A DNA stretch of 64,000 nt from Paenibacillus thermotolerans (lineage in GTDB: Bacteria > Bacillota > Bacilli > Paenibacillales > YIM-B00363): the NCBI RefSeq assembly GCF_028745515.1, contig NZ_JAQZSG010000019.1, positions 38,269-102,268 on the forward strand. The letters run 5' to 3'. Position 1 is the stretch's first letter. Each line of letters starts with the position of its first letter. Positions 52,152 through 60,928 of this stretch are shown one piece after another. Made by a program: the position numbers and the translations under genes. The notes under the pieces are model-generated. The model was not told the origin of the DNA. It saw only the letters and a program-made list of their open reading frames with translations, and made no database searches.

Positions 52152-53108
52152 CTACATTATAGATTCATCGCGCGAATACCACAACAGGGTTTCTCCAAGC
52201 GCCGGAACCTTTAGCCGTTCGGAAGCCAGCCCGCGCCGCGCCCATTCCGCAAACAACCGGTCAAGCGCCTCCCGAGGGGTATCGTCCGCAAGATGAAACG
52301 TATCGTAATGCATCGGCACGAAAGTCGCAGCCCCGATCTCCGTAAAGACGCGAACCGCTTCCTCAGGCGTCATATGCGAGGAGCTCATAAACCACTCGGG
52401 CTCATACGCGCCGATCGGCAGCAGCGCGACGTCAATCCCGGGATAACGTTCCCCGATTTCGCCAAAGCCCGGCCAATAGCCGCTATCCCCCGCAAAATAT
52501 AACCGGCCGCCCGTCTCCGGACTAACGACCCATCCGCCCCAATGCGACGTATTCGTATCCCAAGGAGTGCGTCTGGTCCAATGCTTCGCCGGGACAAAGG
52601 CAAACCGCACGCCCCCGATCGCCGTCTCCTCCCACCAGGACAGTTCCGTCACGCGCCGATAGCCGCGCCGCCGAAACCAGCGCCCGAGCCCTTCCGGCAC
52701 AAGTGCGGTCCAATCCCCAGGCAGCCTGCGCAAGCTCCCGGCGTCCAAATGATCGTAATGTCCGTGCGAAATCAGCACAACATCTACGGGCGGCACATCC
52801 TCGATCCGCAGCCCGGGGGCCGACAAACGCCGGCCAAAGCCCATCCGTTCCGCCCAAACCGGGTCGGTCACAATGTTCAAACCGCCCGCTTGAATCAAGA
52901 ACGTCGAATGGCCGACCGCAGTCACCGTACATTCGATACGGTTCCCCCGAAGCAGCTCCAAATTCGGCTCCGCCCGAGGCACGCGAAACGACAAATCCTT
53001 CGTCTTGCTTCGCCGCTCCTTCATCCATTTCCGCATATCGCCGAACGTTTTCGCAACAAATGGCCCGTCCGGATTATCAAAGCGCCGCCGCTTACTCAAT
53101 TCGCACAC
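52152..53108 (-). CDS. Metallo-beta-lactamase fold hydrolase (NAPE-PLD/UlaG-like)
   Basis: An MBL-fold hydrolase of about 318 residues. The zinc motif SHGHYDHLD is near 117, with further ligands in AGDSGYWPGF and MHYDTFH. The phrases VGHSTFLIQ and NIVTDPVWAERMGF match the NAPE-PLD-like MBL group. No signal peptide. The gene overlaps the MFS gene by 17 bases. The start is uncertain between GTG 53108 and TTG 53099, behind AAGGAG. The substrate is unknown. Confidence 0.88.
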   Translation of the reverse strand: MCELSKRRRFDNPDGPFVAKTFGDMRKWMKERRSKTKDLSFRVPRAEPNLELLRGNRIECTVTAVGHSTFLIQAGGLNIVTDPVWAERMGFGRRLSAPGLRIEDVPPVDVVLISHGHYDHLDAGSLRRLPGDWTALVPEGLGRWFRRRGYRRVTELSWWEETAIGGVRFAFVPAKHWTRRTPWDTNTSHWGGWVVSPETGGRLYFAGDSGYWPGFGEIGERYPGIDVALLPIGAYEPEWFMSSSHMTPEEAVRVFTEIGAATFVPMHYDTFHLADDTPREALDRLFAEWARRGLASERLKVPALGETLLWYSRDESIM

Positions 53109-54369
53109 TCTCCTTGCCGCTCTTCTCCGCGGATTCCGGAAGCTTCACATCTCCGCGGAACCGCACAAACATGACAATGCCGACGACAGCGGACATGCAG
53201 CTGAGTCCGCCGCCGAATACATAAATCGCGGAAGGCCCAAACCGCTCCGCCAGCCACCCGACGAGCACGATCGAGAGCGCAAACACCGCCGAATTGAGCG
53301 CGCCGTGAGCCACCAACGTGTTGGGAAGCTTCTCCGCATCCACATTCAGCTGAAACAGCGTACGCTGCGCCGTATCTCTGACCATCATCGGTATGCCCAT
53401 GATCAGCACAAGCAGCAGCGCCGCCAGGGCGGATTCCGTGTACGCATAAGCAAGCGTCGCCCCGCCGTAGCCCAGCGAGCCCAAAGCCATGGCTGAAGGA
53501 AGCCGCCCGTTCAGCCGGCGCGACGCCGCCGTCACGAGCAAGCCGCCCGCAATCATTCCGATAAAGTAGGAAGCGTTAATGTAGCCCCACCATTCCGGCC
53601 CCCGCTTCAGCTGCGTCTCAACGAACAAAATGGTGAACGAGCCGAGATAAATCGAGTAGCCCCAGCCTTCGATCACGTCCATTATCGTAATGAAACGTGC
53701 CGTTCGGTTACGGATCAGCTCCATCCAACCTAAACGGATCGCGGCCCACTTACTTGTCTTGGTCCCGGTCTCTCCGCCATCAACCCCTCCCTCCGCGGCC
53801 GCCTTCCCGAGGTCCGCACCGCGAAGCAGCCTCATCGCCGCAACGCCTGCGGCAAACAGCGCCGCCGAGCACGCCAGCATGACGGGCACGCCGAACGACA
53901 AAGCGCCGACCCCGCCGACCAGCCAGCCGACGACGCCGGTCAGCTCGCGCGCGGTGCCGAGCGCCCCGTTCGCCTTGGACAGTCCCGAAGGTTCCACCAG
54001 CCGCGGCACAAGCGAGTACGTCACCGGATCGGTCCAGCCTTGTATGAAGGAAACGGCGAACACAAGGAACAGGATCAGAACGACCGACGTCCCGCCGAAA
54101 TACATAAACAACGCCAAGGCAACCATAGCCAGCATTTCCCCGGCTCGAGTCAGCAGCATCATTCTCCGCAAAGGCATACGTTCAATCAGCAGCGGGGACG
54201 CTGCCGAGCTCAAAAACAACCCGATGACGCGAACGAAAGGAAACAACGCGGATGCCAGCACAGAGCCGGTGGAGCGATAAATATATAAAACAACTACCGC
54301 TATATATAAAATGTCCCCCAAATGCCCGGCCGTATGATTCAGCAGCAGCAACGAAAAAGGGCGTTTCAT
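53092..54369 (-). CDS. MFS transporter
   Basis: A transporter of 425 residues with 11-12 membrane segments, in the DHA3/enterobactin-exporter-like group (LLLLNHTAGHLGDILYIAVVVLYIYRSTGSVLAS at the N-terminus). The ATG at 54369 overlaps the VOC gene stop (ATGA), and its end overlaps the MBL gene, so VOC, MFS and MBL genes form one coupled unit. The frame extends 15 codons upstream, but coupling favours the shorter start. Substrate export, perhaps of an antibiotic, is a guess. Confidence 0.87.
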   Translation of the reverse strand: MKRPFSLLLLNHTAGHLGDILYIAVVVLYIYRSTGSVLASALFPFVRVIGLFLSSAASPLLIERMPLRRMMLLTRAGEMLAMVALALFMYFGGTSVVLILFLVFAVSFIQGWTDPVTYSLVPRLVEPSGLSKANGALGTARELTGVVGWLVGGVGALSFGVPVMLACSAALFAAGVAAMRLLRGADLGKAAAEGGVDGGETGTKTSKWAAIRLGWMELIRNRTARFITIMDVIEGWGYSIYLGSFTILFVETQLKRGPEWWGYINASYFIGMIAGGLLVTAASRRLNGRLPSAMALGSLGYGGATLAYAYTESALAALLLVLIMGIPMMVRDTAQRTLFQLNVDAEKLPNTLVAHGALNSAVFALSIVLVGWLAERFGPSAIYVFGGGLSCMSAVVGIVMFVRFRGDVKLPESAEKSGKESVRIE

Positions 54370-54734
54370 CGGTATTCGATCATTCCGAACGGAATGCCCT
54401 CCGGATCGGCGCAATATACGAACGTGCCGGCGCCCGGCAGCTCGATCGGCTCCGACAGAGTCTTTCCTCCGCAGGAAAGCACCTTGGCAAGCGCCTGCTC
54501 CACATCCGGCACCTGCACCGTATTCACCGCCTGGCGAGGCAGCGAATCGTTGAGCGGCCTGACCGTCGCCCCATTAATGCCCTTCTCCCCGGCGCCGCCC
54601 GTCACCAAACGATAATAGCCGCCTTCGCCCCGCTCCGCGCGCCAGCCGAACACTTCGCTGTAAAAGGCCGCCGTCCGCTCGGGATGCTCCGACAACAATT
54701 CAAAATGAACGACGCGATACACTAGTTTCACCAT
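54366..54734 (-). CDS. VOC family (glyoxalase/bleomycin-resistance fold) protein
   Basis: The protein has 122 residues with two beta-alpha-beta-beta-beta modules: VVHFELLSEHPERTAAFYSEVFGWRAE at the start and GTFVYCADPEGIPFGMIEYR at the end; His/Glu metal ligands would be those in HFE and MIEY. It starts a coupled unit with an MFS transporter and an MBL hydrolase, which suggests detoxification or drug resistance, though the ligand is unknown. Confidence 0.88.
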   Translation of the reverse strand: MVKLVYRVVHFELLSEHPERTAAFYSEVFGWRAERGEGGYYRLVTGGAGEKGINGATVRPLNDSLPRQAVNTVQVPDVEQALAKVLSCGGKTLSEPIELPGAGTFVYCADPEGIPFGMIEYR

Positions 54735-54859
54735 TCCTTTATGACCAAGCTTTACGAATACTTATATTACTATAATTGCGGTTGAAATAGATATGTGGTG
54801 AGACGCAATTTATGTATGTTATCATTTCATCAGGTTGAAGTTTAGGAGTGAAAATAAAA

Positions 54860-55210
54860 ATGAAGCAGCAGTGGACATTGATCTTTTCATTGGTATTTGC
54901 GATCGTCATCGCCATCTTTTCCGTTGTGAACGTAGAGTCCGTGCCTGTCGATTTCGTGTTCGGAGAGGCCCAGTTTCCGCTTATTATGGTCATCCTCGGC
55001 TCCGCGCTGGCAGGAGGCCTAGCCGCGTCGTTATTCGGCACGTTCCGCATGGTGCGGATGTCCCGCCAAATTCGCGGACTGCAGAAAGAGCTGCAAGCGG
55101 CCAAAGAAGAAGCCGCGGACGCCAAAGCGAGCCCCGATCCGTCCGAAGCCCCAAGCGCCTCCTCCGCAGCCGACCCGCAAGAACAAGCCGCCGGCGAGGA
55201 CAAACAATAA
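54860..55210 (+). CDS. LapA-domain (DUF1049) membrane protein
   Basis: The protein has 116 residues: two membrane helices (about 6-26 and 41-62, VNVESVPVDFVFGEAQFPLIMVILGSALAGGL between), then a coiled coil (MVRMSRQIRGLQKELQAAKEEAADAK) and a disordered Ala/Ser/Pro/Glu tail. This is the LapA arrangement. GGAGTG lies nine bases before the ATG at 54860; the GTG at 54848 is within that site. The function in envelope assembly is family knowledge only. Confidence 0.85.
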   Translation: MKQQWTLIFSLVFAIVIAIFSVVNVESVPVDFVFGEAQFPLIMVILGSALAGGLAASLFGTFRMVRMSRQIRGLQKELQAAKEEAADAKASPDPSEAPSASSAADPQEQAAGEDKQ

Positions 55211-55240
55211 AGACCGGGACTTTATCTTTAGTCCCGGCCT
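55211..55240. terminator. Convergent terminator between LapA and CMD genes
   Basis: CCGGGACT and AGTCCCGG form an eight-pair stem with AAG/CTT extensions, between two converging genes; T-run modest on each strand. Confidence 0.6.
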
Positions 55241-55251
55241 TCCTCTTCCGG

Positions 55252-55626
55252 TTACGACACCGGCATCTTCCCTTGGAGCGCCTGCTGCACGCGCGTGACG
55301 CCCTGGCTCATGGCGTGTCCCGCGCCGACCGCAGCGGCAACCGCGCACGCCTCCGCGATCTCCTGTGCGCTTGCCCCCTTCGCCTGCGCCTCGCTGACGT
55401 GGTAGAACGTGCATACCTCGTTGTTTGCGGCTAGCGCGATCCCCAGTGCAATGAGCTGTTTTTCCTTTGCGCTTAACGCCCCATCCGCGAAGCATTCCCC
55501 GGTAAACCGGTGATACGCCTCAACGATTCCGGGCATCGAATCCGTCATGACCCCGACACCAAGCTTATATGCATCCACTTTGCTGTCCGCTATTCCGGTA
55601 ACCATTGCTTGACCCATCCCTTCCAT
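55252..55626 (-). CDS. Carboxymuconolactone decarboxylase (AhpD-like) family protein
   Basis: A helical protein of about 124 residues. The core is LSAKEKQLIALGIALAANNEVCTFYHVSEAQAKGASAQEI. AhpD enzymes have CXXCXXXH, but here the first cysteine is Asn, leaving only CTFYH; the Glu (NE) is retained. Peroxidase activity as a CXXC enzyme is unlikely; the CMD-type proton relay remains possible. Start uncertain (ATG at 55626, or internal ATG at 55617/55605). Confidence 0.8.
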   Translation of the reverse strand: MEGMGQAMVTGIADSKVDAYKLGVGVMTDSMPGIVEAYHRFTGECFADGALSAKEKQLIALGIALAANNEVCTFYHVSEAQAKGASAQEIAEACAVAAAVGAGHAMSQGVTRVQQALQGKMPVS

Positions 55627-55674
55627 TTATTTCGTTCGTTAGACTTCCCTCCCTCCGCATGCCGTATTCGAAGC

Positions 55675-55709
55675 GAAAAAAGCACCGCCGAATGAATCGA
55701 CGGTGCTTT
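55675..55709 (-). terminator. Terminator of the lipoprotein gene
   Basis: AAAGCACCGTCGATTC and its complement form a long stem with one mismatch, ending in CTTTTTT on the minus strand, 15 bp past the stop at 55724. Confidence 0.75.
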
Positions 55710-55723
55710 CCGATAATAACCGA

Positions 55724-56305
55724 TTATTTCTTCTCAACGCTCATCACGATGTATTTGCCGGCTTCCTCGTTCCAGCTAACCGTGTATACAACGTTGTCTT
55801 TCGTAGTGATTGTCGCAGCTTCCTTCGTGCCTTCCACCGTAACGTCCTCAAACTTCAAGCCTTGAAGCGTGGACGTGAAGAACGGTTCCGCGTTCACGAC
55901 GATACCGGCATCGATCGTTTTGTCGGTAATGTAGTGCGTCATGATTTGGTCTGCAAGCGCCGCGTCAAAGTACTTGAGCAGCAATTCGCGAGCCGCTTCC
56001 GGCGTGCCTGTCGTGAGATTCAACAGAGGCGTCGTTTCCCCCGTCGCTTCGTCTTCGTACGTGTCTTTTGCAAACAGCGTGTGCACTTTGCCTTCCGCCA
56101 TTGCCGCAGCGTTAAACGCTTTTTGCAATTCCAGAGCCGGATCCTCGGCAGAGGCTTCTTCCGCCGGCTCATCCGCCGGGGCTTCCTCGGAAACGGAGCC
56201 CGATACGGCAGCCTTGTCCGCATCGTCGTTATTCGTTTGGCCGCAAGCAGCCATACTCAATGCCATGCTAAGCGCAAAGAAACCGATCAACCATTTTTTC
56301 AACAT
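55724..56305 (-). CDS. Secreted lipoprotein, DUF5105-like, unknown
   Basis: The protein has 193 residues. A lipoprotein signal ends MAACGQ (lipidated Cys near 21), then an acidic low-complexity linker of about 35 residues rich in Glu, Ala, Pro and Ser. The folded part (about 55-193) has a cystatin-like pattern, helical first half, beta-rich second half ending YTVSWNEEAGKYIVMSVEKK. It resembles extracellular DUF-type lipoproteins of Bacillota, but the family is not certain. GGAG precedes the ATG. It is a single gene. Confidence 0.65.
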   Translation of the reverse strand: MLKKWLIGFFALSMALSMAACGQTNNDDADKAAVSGSVSEEAPADEPAEEASAEDPALELQKAFNAAAMAEGKVHTLFAKDTYEDEATGETTPLLNLTTGTPEAARELLLKYFDAALADQIMTHYITDKTIDAGIVVNAEPFFTSTLQGLKFEDVTVEGTKEAATITTKDNVVYTVSWNEEAGKYIVMSVEKK

Positions 56306-56472
56306 AGTTCTCCTACTCCCCCATGCTTATATATATATTGGAAATGGGCTGTCCGAACCGAACATGTTATGCCGACACGGCCTTTTCTCTATGCTTCATC
56401 GATGTCAAACAGCTCACAAGTCCCTATTATAATTATCCGTTGGTTAAATGACAACAGAATATTTTATAAATA

Positions 56473-56484
56473 CAGAACGTTCTG
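56473..56484. promoter_or_regulatory. Palindrome CAGAACGTTCTG upstream of the ArsR-like gene
   Basis: A perfect 12-bp palindrome with AT/AT outer pairs lies in an AT-rich stretch with TATAAT-like hexamers (TTAATTATAATAG). It is a candidate operator. It does not fit the Gram-positive LexA box CGAACN4GTTCG. The rest of the 56306-56680 gap is AT-rich promoter DNA. Confidence 0.45.
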
Positions 56485-56680
56485 CATTTGTTAATTATAA
56501 TAGACGTCCGGCTCGTCCGCAACCATTTCCTTCCTCTAAAAACGGATCAGCCGTTTCTAAAGTTACATGTTTTTCCGAACAAAATATGGACAGTTTGTGA
56601 ACTCCGGCCCATTCGGAATTTGATTGCAGCGTTCGGGTTCGTTTATGATAGGAAGGAATCTATGGACGGAGGCAAACGGT

Positions 56681-57589
56681 ATGTCGTTTCGCGTACATTT
56701 TGACCATTCTCCGGTGTACGAGCTTATTCTCAGCTTCATGATTTACAGCCGGCGCAAATGGACCCGCAATCTCGACATCGGGAGCGCCTGGCTAAAGAAG
56801 GTGGACGAAGCCGCATCTCCCAAGTTTCGTACGGACTCCGGCAAATTCGGAGAGGATACGTTCGAATATTTGTTCCTGCTTACCTATGTAAGCCCCAACA
56901 GTAAGGAAATACCGGAATTCCTTCAGTGGCTGGGAGCGCAAAGCCCGGGGCGGCTTTACGAGCTTCTCTCGCAGCAGACGGCCGGATCTCTTCCGAGCGA
57001 TCTCGGAGATACGATGCAGGAAGCCGGGCGGTTGTTGTCGACATGGAACGATATTTATTTCAACGGGGTAAATCGAGAGTGGCTGGCGATCGCCCGGAAC
57101 GATGCGGCACAAAGACAAGCCGTCCAATCGGTGTCCGATCCGCTGAAGCTGATCGAGGCCGCCACCGGCGGTGTCGTGCTCGAGGCGGAAGGACTGATTG
57201 ACATCGTGCTCGCGCCGGTCGTTCACTTCCGGCCCTTGAATACGTATGCTCTTTATAAAACGCTCGGCATCATTCTGTATCCCGTCGACCCGCCCGAGCA
57301 CGGCGACAATCCTCCCGTTCAGCTCATGCGGGTAACGAGAGCGCTGTCGGACGAGAGCAGAATCCGCATTCTGCGCTACCTCGCTCCGTCTCCCCGCAGC
57401 TTTACGGAGGTCGTCGCCCATACGAAGCTGTCCAAGGGCACCGTTCATCATCACATGATGGCGCTAAGGGCTGCCGGCCTCATTCGAACGCATATCAATC
57501 GGGGGCAGCAAAGCCATGAGCGGTTCAGCATTCGTCCCGACGGAGTGAGCGAATTTACCGCATTTTTACGCGAATACGCAGGCTTTTAG
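56681..57589 (+). CDS. ArsR-family regulator with large N-terminal domain (DUF5937-like)
   Basis: The protein has 302 residues. The C-terminal winged helix (about 215-290) reads ALSDESRIRILRYLAPSPRSFTEVVAHTKLSKGTVHHHMMALRAAGLI, an ArsR-type motif. The N-terminal 200 residues are a helical domain (FDHSPVYELILSFMIYSRRKWTRN at its start), as in DUF5937-containing regulators, of unknown ligand. GGAGGC eight bases before the ATG at 56681 fixes the start. It is a single-gene unit with its own terminator. Confidence 0.8.
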   Translation: MSFRVHFDHSPVYELILSFMIYSRRKWTRNLDIGSAWLKKVDEAASPKFRTDSGKFGEDTFEYLFLLTYVSPNSKEIPEFLQWLGAQSPGRLYELLSQQTAGSLPSDLGDTMQEAGRLLSTWNDIYFNGVNREWLAIARNDAAQRQAVQSVSDPLKLIEAATGGVVLEAEGLIDIVLAPVVHFRPLNTYALYKTLGIILYPVDPPEHGDNPPVQLMRVTRALSDESRIRILRYLAPSPRSFTEVVAHTKLSKGTVHHHMMALRAAGLIRTHINRGQQSHERFSIRPDGVSEFTAFLREYAGF

Positions 57590-57593
57590 CAAA

Positions 57594-57640
57594 AAAGCAC
57601 GCTCCGCATGTCGGTGCATCGACATCGGGCGTGCTTTTTC
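57594..57640. terminator. Convergent terminator of the ArsR-like and Spo0E-like genes
   Basis: AAAAAGCACGCTCCGCATGTCG and its near-complement form a long imperfect stem with A/T runs on both sides. A closely similar hairpin occurs at 62440. Confidence 0.75.
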
Positions 57641-57645
57641 GTTTG

Positions 57646-57804
57646 CTATATTTTCCGCACTTTATGCTGCTGCGCATAATATTCCGCAATTTTTTGGTCC
57701 AACAATTTGCTTGCCGCTACGACGCAGGGGTGGGTCAACACTTTATATTTTTCATAAAGAGACGCCAGCAGCGCCTGCAGCTCTCTCATTTCCTCCGATT
57801 TCAT
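57646..57804 (-). CDS. Spo0E-like aspartyl-phosphate phosphatase
   Basis: The protein has 52 residues. Two helices, with ELQALLASLYEKYKVLTHPCVVAASKLLDQKIAEYY; the family motif SQELD reads ASKLLD here, with L-T-x-P before it. Spo0E members dephosphorylate Spo0A~P or other response regulators and delay sporulation. The ATG overlaps the TGA of the HD-GYP gene (TGATG), and GGAGGGGGGG within the HD-GYP 3' end is its ribosome site, so the two are translationally coupled. Confidence 0.8.
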   Translation of the reverse strand: MKSEEMRELQALLASLYEKYKVLTHPCVVAASKLLDQKIAEYYAQQHKVRKI

Positions 57805-58436
57805 CAATGCTCCCCCCCTCCGGTCAAAGATAACGCCGTATGGAAGCAGTCGACAATTTCGGAATCGTAAGTGACGCCGCTCCAGCGGTATAGCTCCTCC
57901 ATGGCTTCATCGTGCGAGATCGCCGGCCGGTACCCTCTCCCCCCGGTCATCGCATCGTAGCTGTCCGCTACCCTCAGGATCCGAACAAACAAAGTGAGAT
58001 CTTTAGCCATCAAACCGAACGGATACCCGGTACCGTCCATATTTTCATGGTGATAGAGGATAATCTCCGGATCAACCCACCCTTTTTTGATAAAATCCTT
58101 CAACATCTCAAACCCCGTAACCGTGTGTCTGCCGATCATGTCCCACTCTTCGGAGGCAAGCGGGCTTTGCTTGTCCAACACGGCTTTCGGGACGGAAAGC
58201 TTCCCAATATCGTGAAGCAGCATCGATCGTAAAAATACGATGCCCTCCGCGGGAACGATCCCCATGCGATCCGCAATCGTCATACTGTAAAGCGCCACCC
58301 TGACGGAATGCTGGAAGGTCGGCAAATGGTATGCCGACAACCGTTTCATGAAGAAGGAGCAAATGTCGCTGCCGATAAAATCCACAACGTCCTGATACAG
58401 GACGGTTTTGAAGTCCATCAATTGAACAGGAGTCAT
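57804..58436 (-). CDS. HD-GYP domain phosphodiesterase-like protein
   Basis: The protein has 210 residues. The HD metal site is MLLHDIGKLSVP, the GYP-type motif is HHENMDGTGYPFG, and upstream FQHSVRVALYSMTIADRMG supplies the first histidine. No sensory or signalling domain is attached, so it is a stand-alone HD-GYP, possibly cyclic dinucleotide-degrading. The start is placed at 58436 behind AGGGAACG rather than 58463. It is coupled to a Spo0E-like gene, an unusual pairing that hints at a c-di-GMP/sporulation link. Confidence 0.85.
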   Translation of the reverse strand: MTPVQLMDFKTVLYQDVVDFIGSDICSFFMKRLSAYHLPTFQHSVRVALYSMTIADRMGIVPAEGIVFLRSMLLHDIGKLSVPKAVLDKQSPLASEEWDMIGRHTVTGFEMLKDFIKKGWVDPEIILYHHENMDGTGYPFGLMAKDLTLFVRILRVADSYDAMTGGRGYRPAISHDEAMEELYRWSGVTYDSEIVDCFHTALSLTGGGEH

Positions 58437-58571
58437 ATCGCGTTCCCTTTCGTTTCCATTCATGTCTTATTACTGCCATTGTGCATGATGGAAACGGGGA
58501 AGCGTATCGCCCTGCACTCCCATTCGCCCCGGTTTGTCCGAAAATAGGAATGGGCTCCTAGCCATTAGGAA

Positions 58572-58596
58572 AACCCCCTCCGGCAAGAAGGGGGTT
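58572..58596 (-). terminator. Terminator of the LuxR regulator gene
   Basis: AACCCCCT and AGGGGGTT arms with nine-base loop, then TTTTCC on the minus strand, 8 bp past the stop at 58605. Confidence 0.7.
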
Positions 58597-58604
58597 AGTA
58601 ACCG

Positions 58605-60680
58605 TTAGGATTGGTTTCCTACTAAGCTATAGATTTTGGCGATGGCTTGCGCGCGGTCGCTCACTTCAAGCTTATGAAACAGGCTCGTCACGTGATTTTT
58701 CACCGTATGCTCGCTGATGAACAGCTCATCGGCAATTTCGCGGTTGTTCGAGCCTTTCATCATCAGTCTCAATACGTCGCGCTCTCTGGGGGAGATGTTC
58801 ATGCTATTCCCGACTCGATCGAAATCCAGCCTGCCGCCGCCTAAAGACGCTCTCTCCTCCCCGCCTCCGGGCTTCATCTCGATTTCCATCTCGACGGTTA
58901 GCTTTTGCAAAGCAAAGGAGGAAAACTCGGTTCGAAGCCGCTCATCAACGGAAACCGGCCCGTTCGCCGAAGGCGGCTGGCCGCCGCTTTCCGCGTAGCC
59001 ATGGACTAACAGCAGGATTTGGCTTAACATCAGGCCGGCCTCCGATTGATCTTCCGCCAGCGGCGGAGCGCTTCCGCCTTTCAATGCATGAAACCGTTCG
59101 ATGATCGTAAGCAGCGGATCTCCCGCCAATTGCTCATGAAGGAACGATACCGGATAAATGCACAACGGACCTGCAGCGGCAAGGCGAGCCTTTTCCTGCG
59201 GAGGCATACTTATATAATCCGCAAACTCAAGCGCAAGCCGTTTGACGGTTTCCCCGCGCTCATAAGCCTCCCGATTCCACACCTTGGCCGCTTGGTGCAG
59301 AAGCTCGGCCTTTCCGGAATGGCTCTCCGGACCGCCGGAGTGCAAGATGCGCTCCAGCGTAATGCCGGCCAGCACAAGAAACGTCGAAAAGATGTCCTTC
59401 ATTTCTTCGTACGGCTCCGAATGCTTCAGCCGCAAGCTCAGAACGCCGCCCAGCTCGGATGCGACACGGATCGGGCAGCTCAGAACATAGTCTCCGTCCG
59501 CGGTTTGCTCCAAAGCCGGATCGATCTGCACGCCGCCTCCCTTAGCAAAAAATCGCTCGACGATCGTTTTGCTGAAATGCTGCACCTGCTCCTGTTTGAT
59601 CCCTCTGGAGACGATATGCGCCTTCGACGTTCCCGGAAGCTGCAGCAGAAGATGGCTGGAGGAAGCTCCGTTTATCAAAATCAGGCTTACGTCGACAAAT
59701 ACATAAAGCACCTTCTTCAAATCGGCCGCCGTATTCATAATTTTGGATATTTCGACTAAAGCGGCAAGCTGCGTATTGTGACGCTGCTCTTTCATTGAAA
59801 GCTTCCTCAGCCGCAGCCGCATGCTCAGTAAATAAGACAAAATTTGCAGGAATACGCCAAAGTCTTCGCCCAATTCGTGACCGGACAACGACCCTCCGAA
59901 TAGGAGCGCCGGCGTTTCCGAATCCGCTACGATCGGGTAACCGAACAGCTGATGAATGGGAAGACCTCTCCTCTGGAAATAATCCGCGCGGGGATCGCCT
60001 TCTATGTTTTTCCAGGTTCTGGCTTGTCCAAGCATGCAGGCTTGCCCCAGAAAGCCTTCGCCGTAATCGAACGCCGCATGCAGCCATTCGTCCCGGTTCG
60101 GACCGCTGTATTCCACGATCCGGTATCGATGCGGCCCCGCCGAAACCGCATAGCCCGCAAAATCGACGTGCGCGGACATATTGCATATCGCCTCCACCAT
60201 TCGGCCGGCCGCCGCATCGTCCGGTAATCGGGCTTGCGCAATCCAGTCGGCCAGGCTGCGGTACAGGGGCACGTCCCGACCCGATGCCGCCATATACGTA
60301 ACGACTTGGGCAAACCGCTCCATTCCTTGAAGCAGTCTTTCCGTCTCGTGGGACTGCATGCTTTCCGATTCGGCGATCGGACCGCAAAATAATGTATATG
60401 CTTCCCGAGCGGAAGCGTGCACGGACACCGCGGCTGCCCGAATCCCCGGAATGGAAGAGTCGATCAGCACCGCCCTTCCTTCCGCTTCCCGGAGCCGAAG
60501 CGCCGCCGCTTCATGAAGCTTCTTGATCTGTGCGAATAAAAGACGGGACAGTTCTCCGTTGTAGATGGGCTCCGAGCAAGGTTGGCCGGTCTCGTCCGTC
60601 ATCTGCAGCGCCGTGGAATAAGCTGAAGCCAGCAGTTCCAGAAGTCCGGGCAGCAAGCCGGGGACAGTCCTAAGCATCAC
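58605..60680 (-). CDS. GAF-containing LuxR-type transcriptional regulator
   Basis: The protein has 691 residues. The C-terminal LuxR/NarL helix-turn-helix (about 625-691) contains ISPRERDVLRLMMKGSNNRE, IADELFISEHTVKNHVTSLFHKLEVSDRAQAIAKIYS. Two GAF-like domains precede it (about 145-290, and 305-450, with NTAADLKKVLYVFVDVSL); the rest is helical. No receiver or kinase domain is present, so ligand binding likely controls it. Its ATG overlaps the stop of the 78-residue winged-helix gene (ATGA). It is the last gene of the KaiC cassette. Confidence 0.8.
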   Translation of the reverse strand: MMLRTVPGLLPGLLELLASAYSTALQMTDETGQPCSEPIYNGELSRLLFAQIKKLHEAAALRLREAEGRAVLIDSSIPGIRAAAVSVHASAREAYTLFCGPIAESESMQSHETERLLQGMERFAQVVTYMAASGRDVPLYRSLADWIAQARLPDDAAAGRMVEAICNMSAHVDFAGYAVSAGPHRYRIVEYSGPNRDEWLHAAFDYGEGFLGQACMLGQARTWKNIEGDPRADYFQRRGLPIHQLFGYPIVADSETPALLFGGSLSGHELGEDFGVFLQILSYLLSMRLRLRKLSMKEQRHNTQLAALVEISKIMNTAADLKKVLYVFVDVSLILINGASSSHLLLQLPGTSKAHIVSRGIKQEQVQHFSKTIVERFFAKGGGVQIDPALEQTADGDYVLSCPIRVASELGGVLSLRLKHSEPYEEMKDIFSTFLVLAGITLERILHSGGPESHSGKAELLHQAAKVWNREAYERGETVKRLALEFADYISMPPQEKARLAAAGPLCIYPVSFLHEQLAGDPLLTIIERFHALKGGSAPPLAEDQSEAGLMLSQILLLVHGYAESGGQPPSANGPVSVDERLRTEFSSFALQKLTVEMEIEMKPGGGEERASLGGGRLDFDRVGNSMNISPRERDVLRLMMKGSNNREIADELFISEHTVKNHVTSLFHKLEVSDRAQAIAKIYSLVGNQS

Positions 60681-60913
60681 ACTTCCATCCCGCTCGCGAA
60701 GTACGGCTCGACATAACGGTAGATCGCCAAATCGCCGTCGCCCGTCTTCTCCAAAATCGATGAATTCACCAGCTCAATCAGCACGGGCTTGATATGCTCG
60801 ACCCTTCGACCGAGCCGGACGGCCAAACCTTCCTCCGTTTCGAATGCATATGGGTTCCCCTGGAAGAACAGGGTACACTCAAGTCTTAATGACAACAGCT
60901 CGTTCTCATTCAT
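60677..60913 (-). CDS. Small winged-helix protein of the KaiC cassette
   Basis: The protein has 78 residues. A single winged-helix-like domain: YAFETEEGLAVRLGRRVEHIKPVLIELVNSSILEKTGDGDLAIYRYVEP, with the recognition helix in the middle and a beta-wing at the end. It shows no separate ligand domain. It lies 15 bp after the KaiC-like gene and overlaps the LuxR gene. In archaea small winged-helix proteins accompany KaiC-like ATPases; the similarity here is architectural only. Function unknown. Confidence 0.7.
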   Translation of the reverse strand: MNENELLSLRLECTLFFQGNPYAFETEEGLAVRLGRRVEHIKPVLIELVNSSILEKTGDGDLAIYRYVEPYFASGMEV

Positions 60914-60928
60914 ACGTACCTTGCCTCC

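Noticed and set aside
56473..56484. LexA/SOS box
   Set aside because: GAACGTTC has no four-base centre, so it does not fit CGAACN4GTTCG.
60677..60913. The 78-residue frame as noise next to the LuxR gene
   Set aside because: Overlap with the LuxR start, short gap to the KaiC gene and a winged-helix pattern support a real gene, so it was kept.
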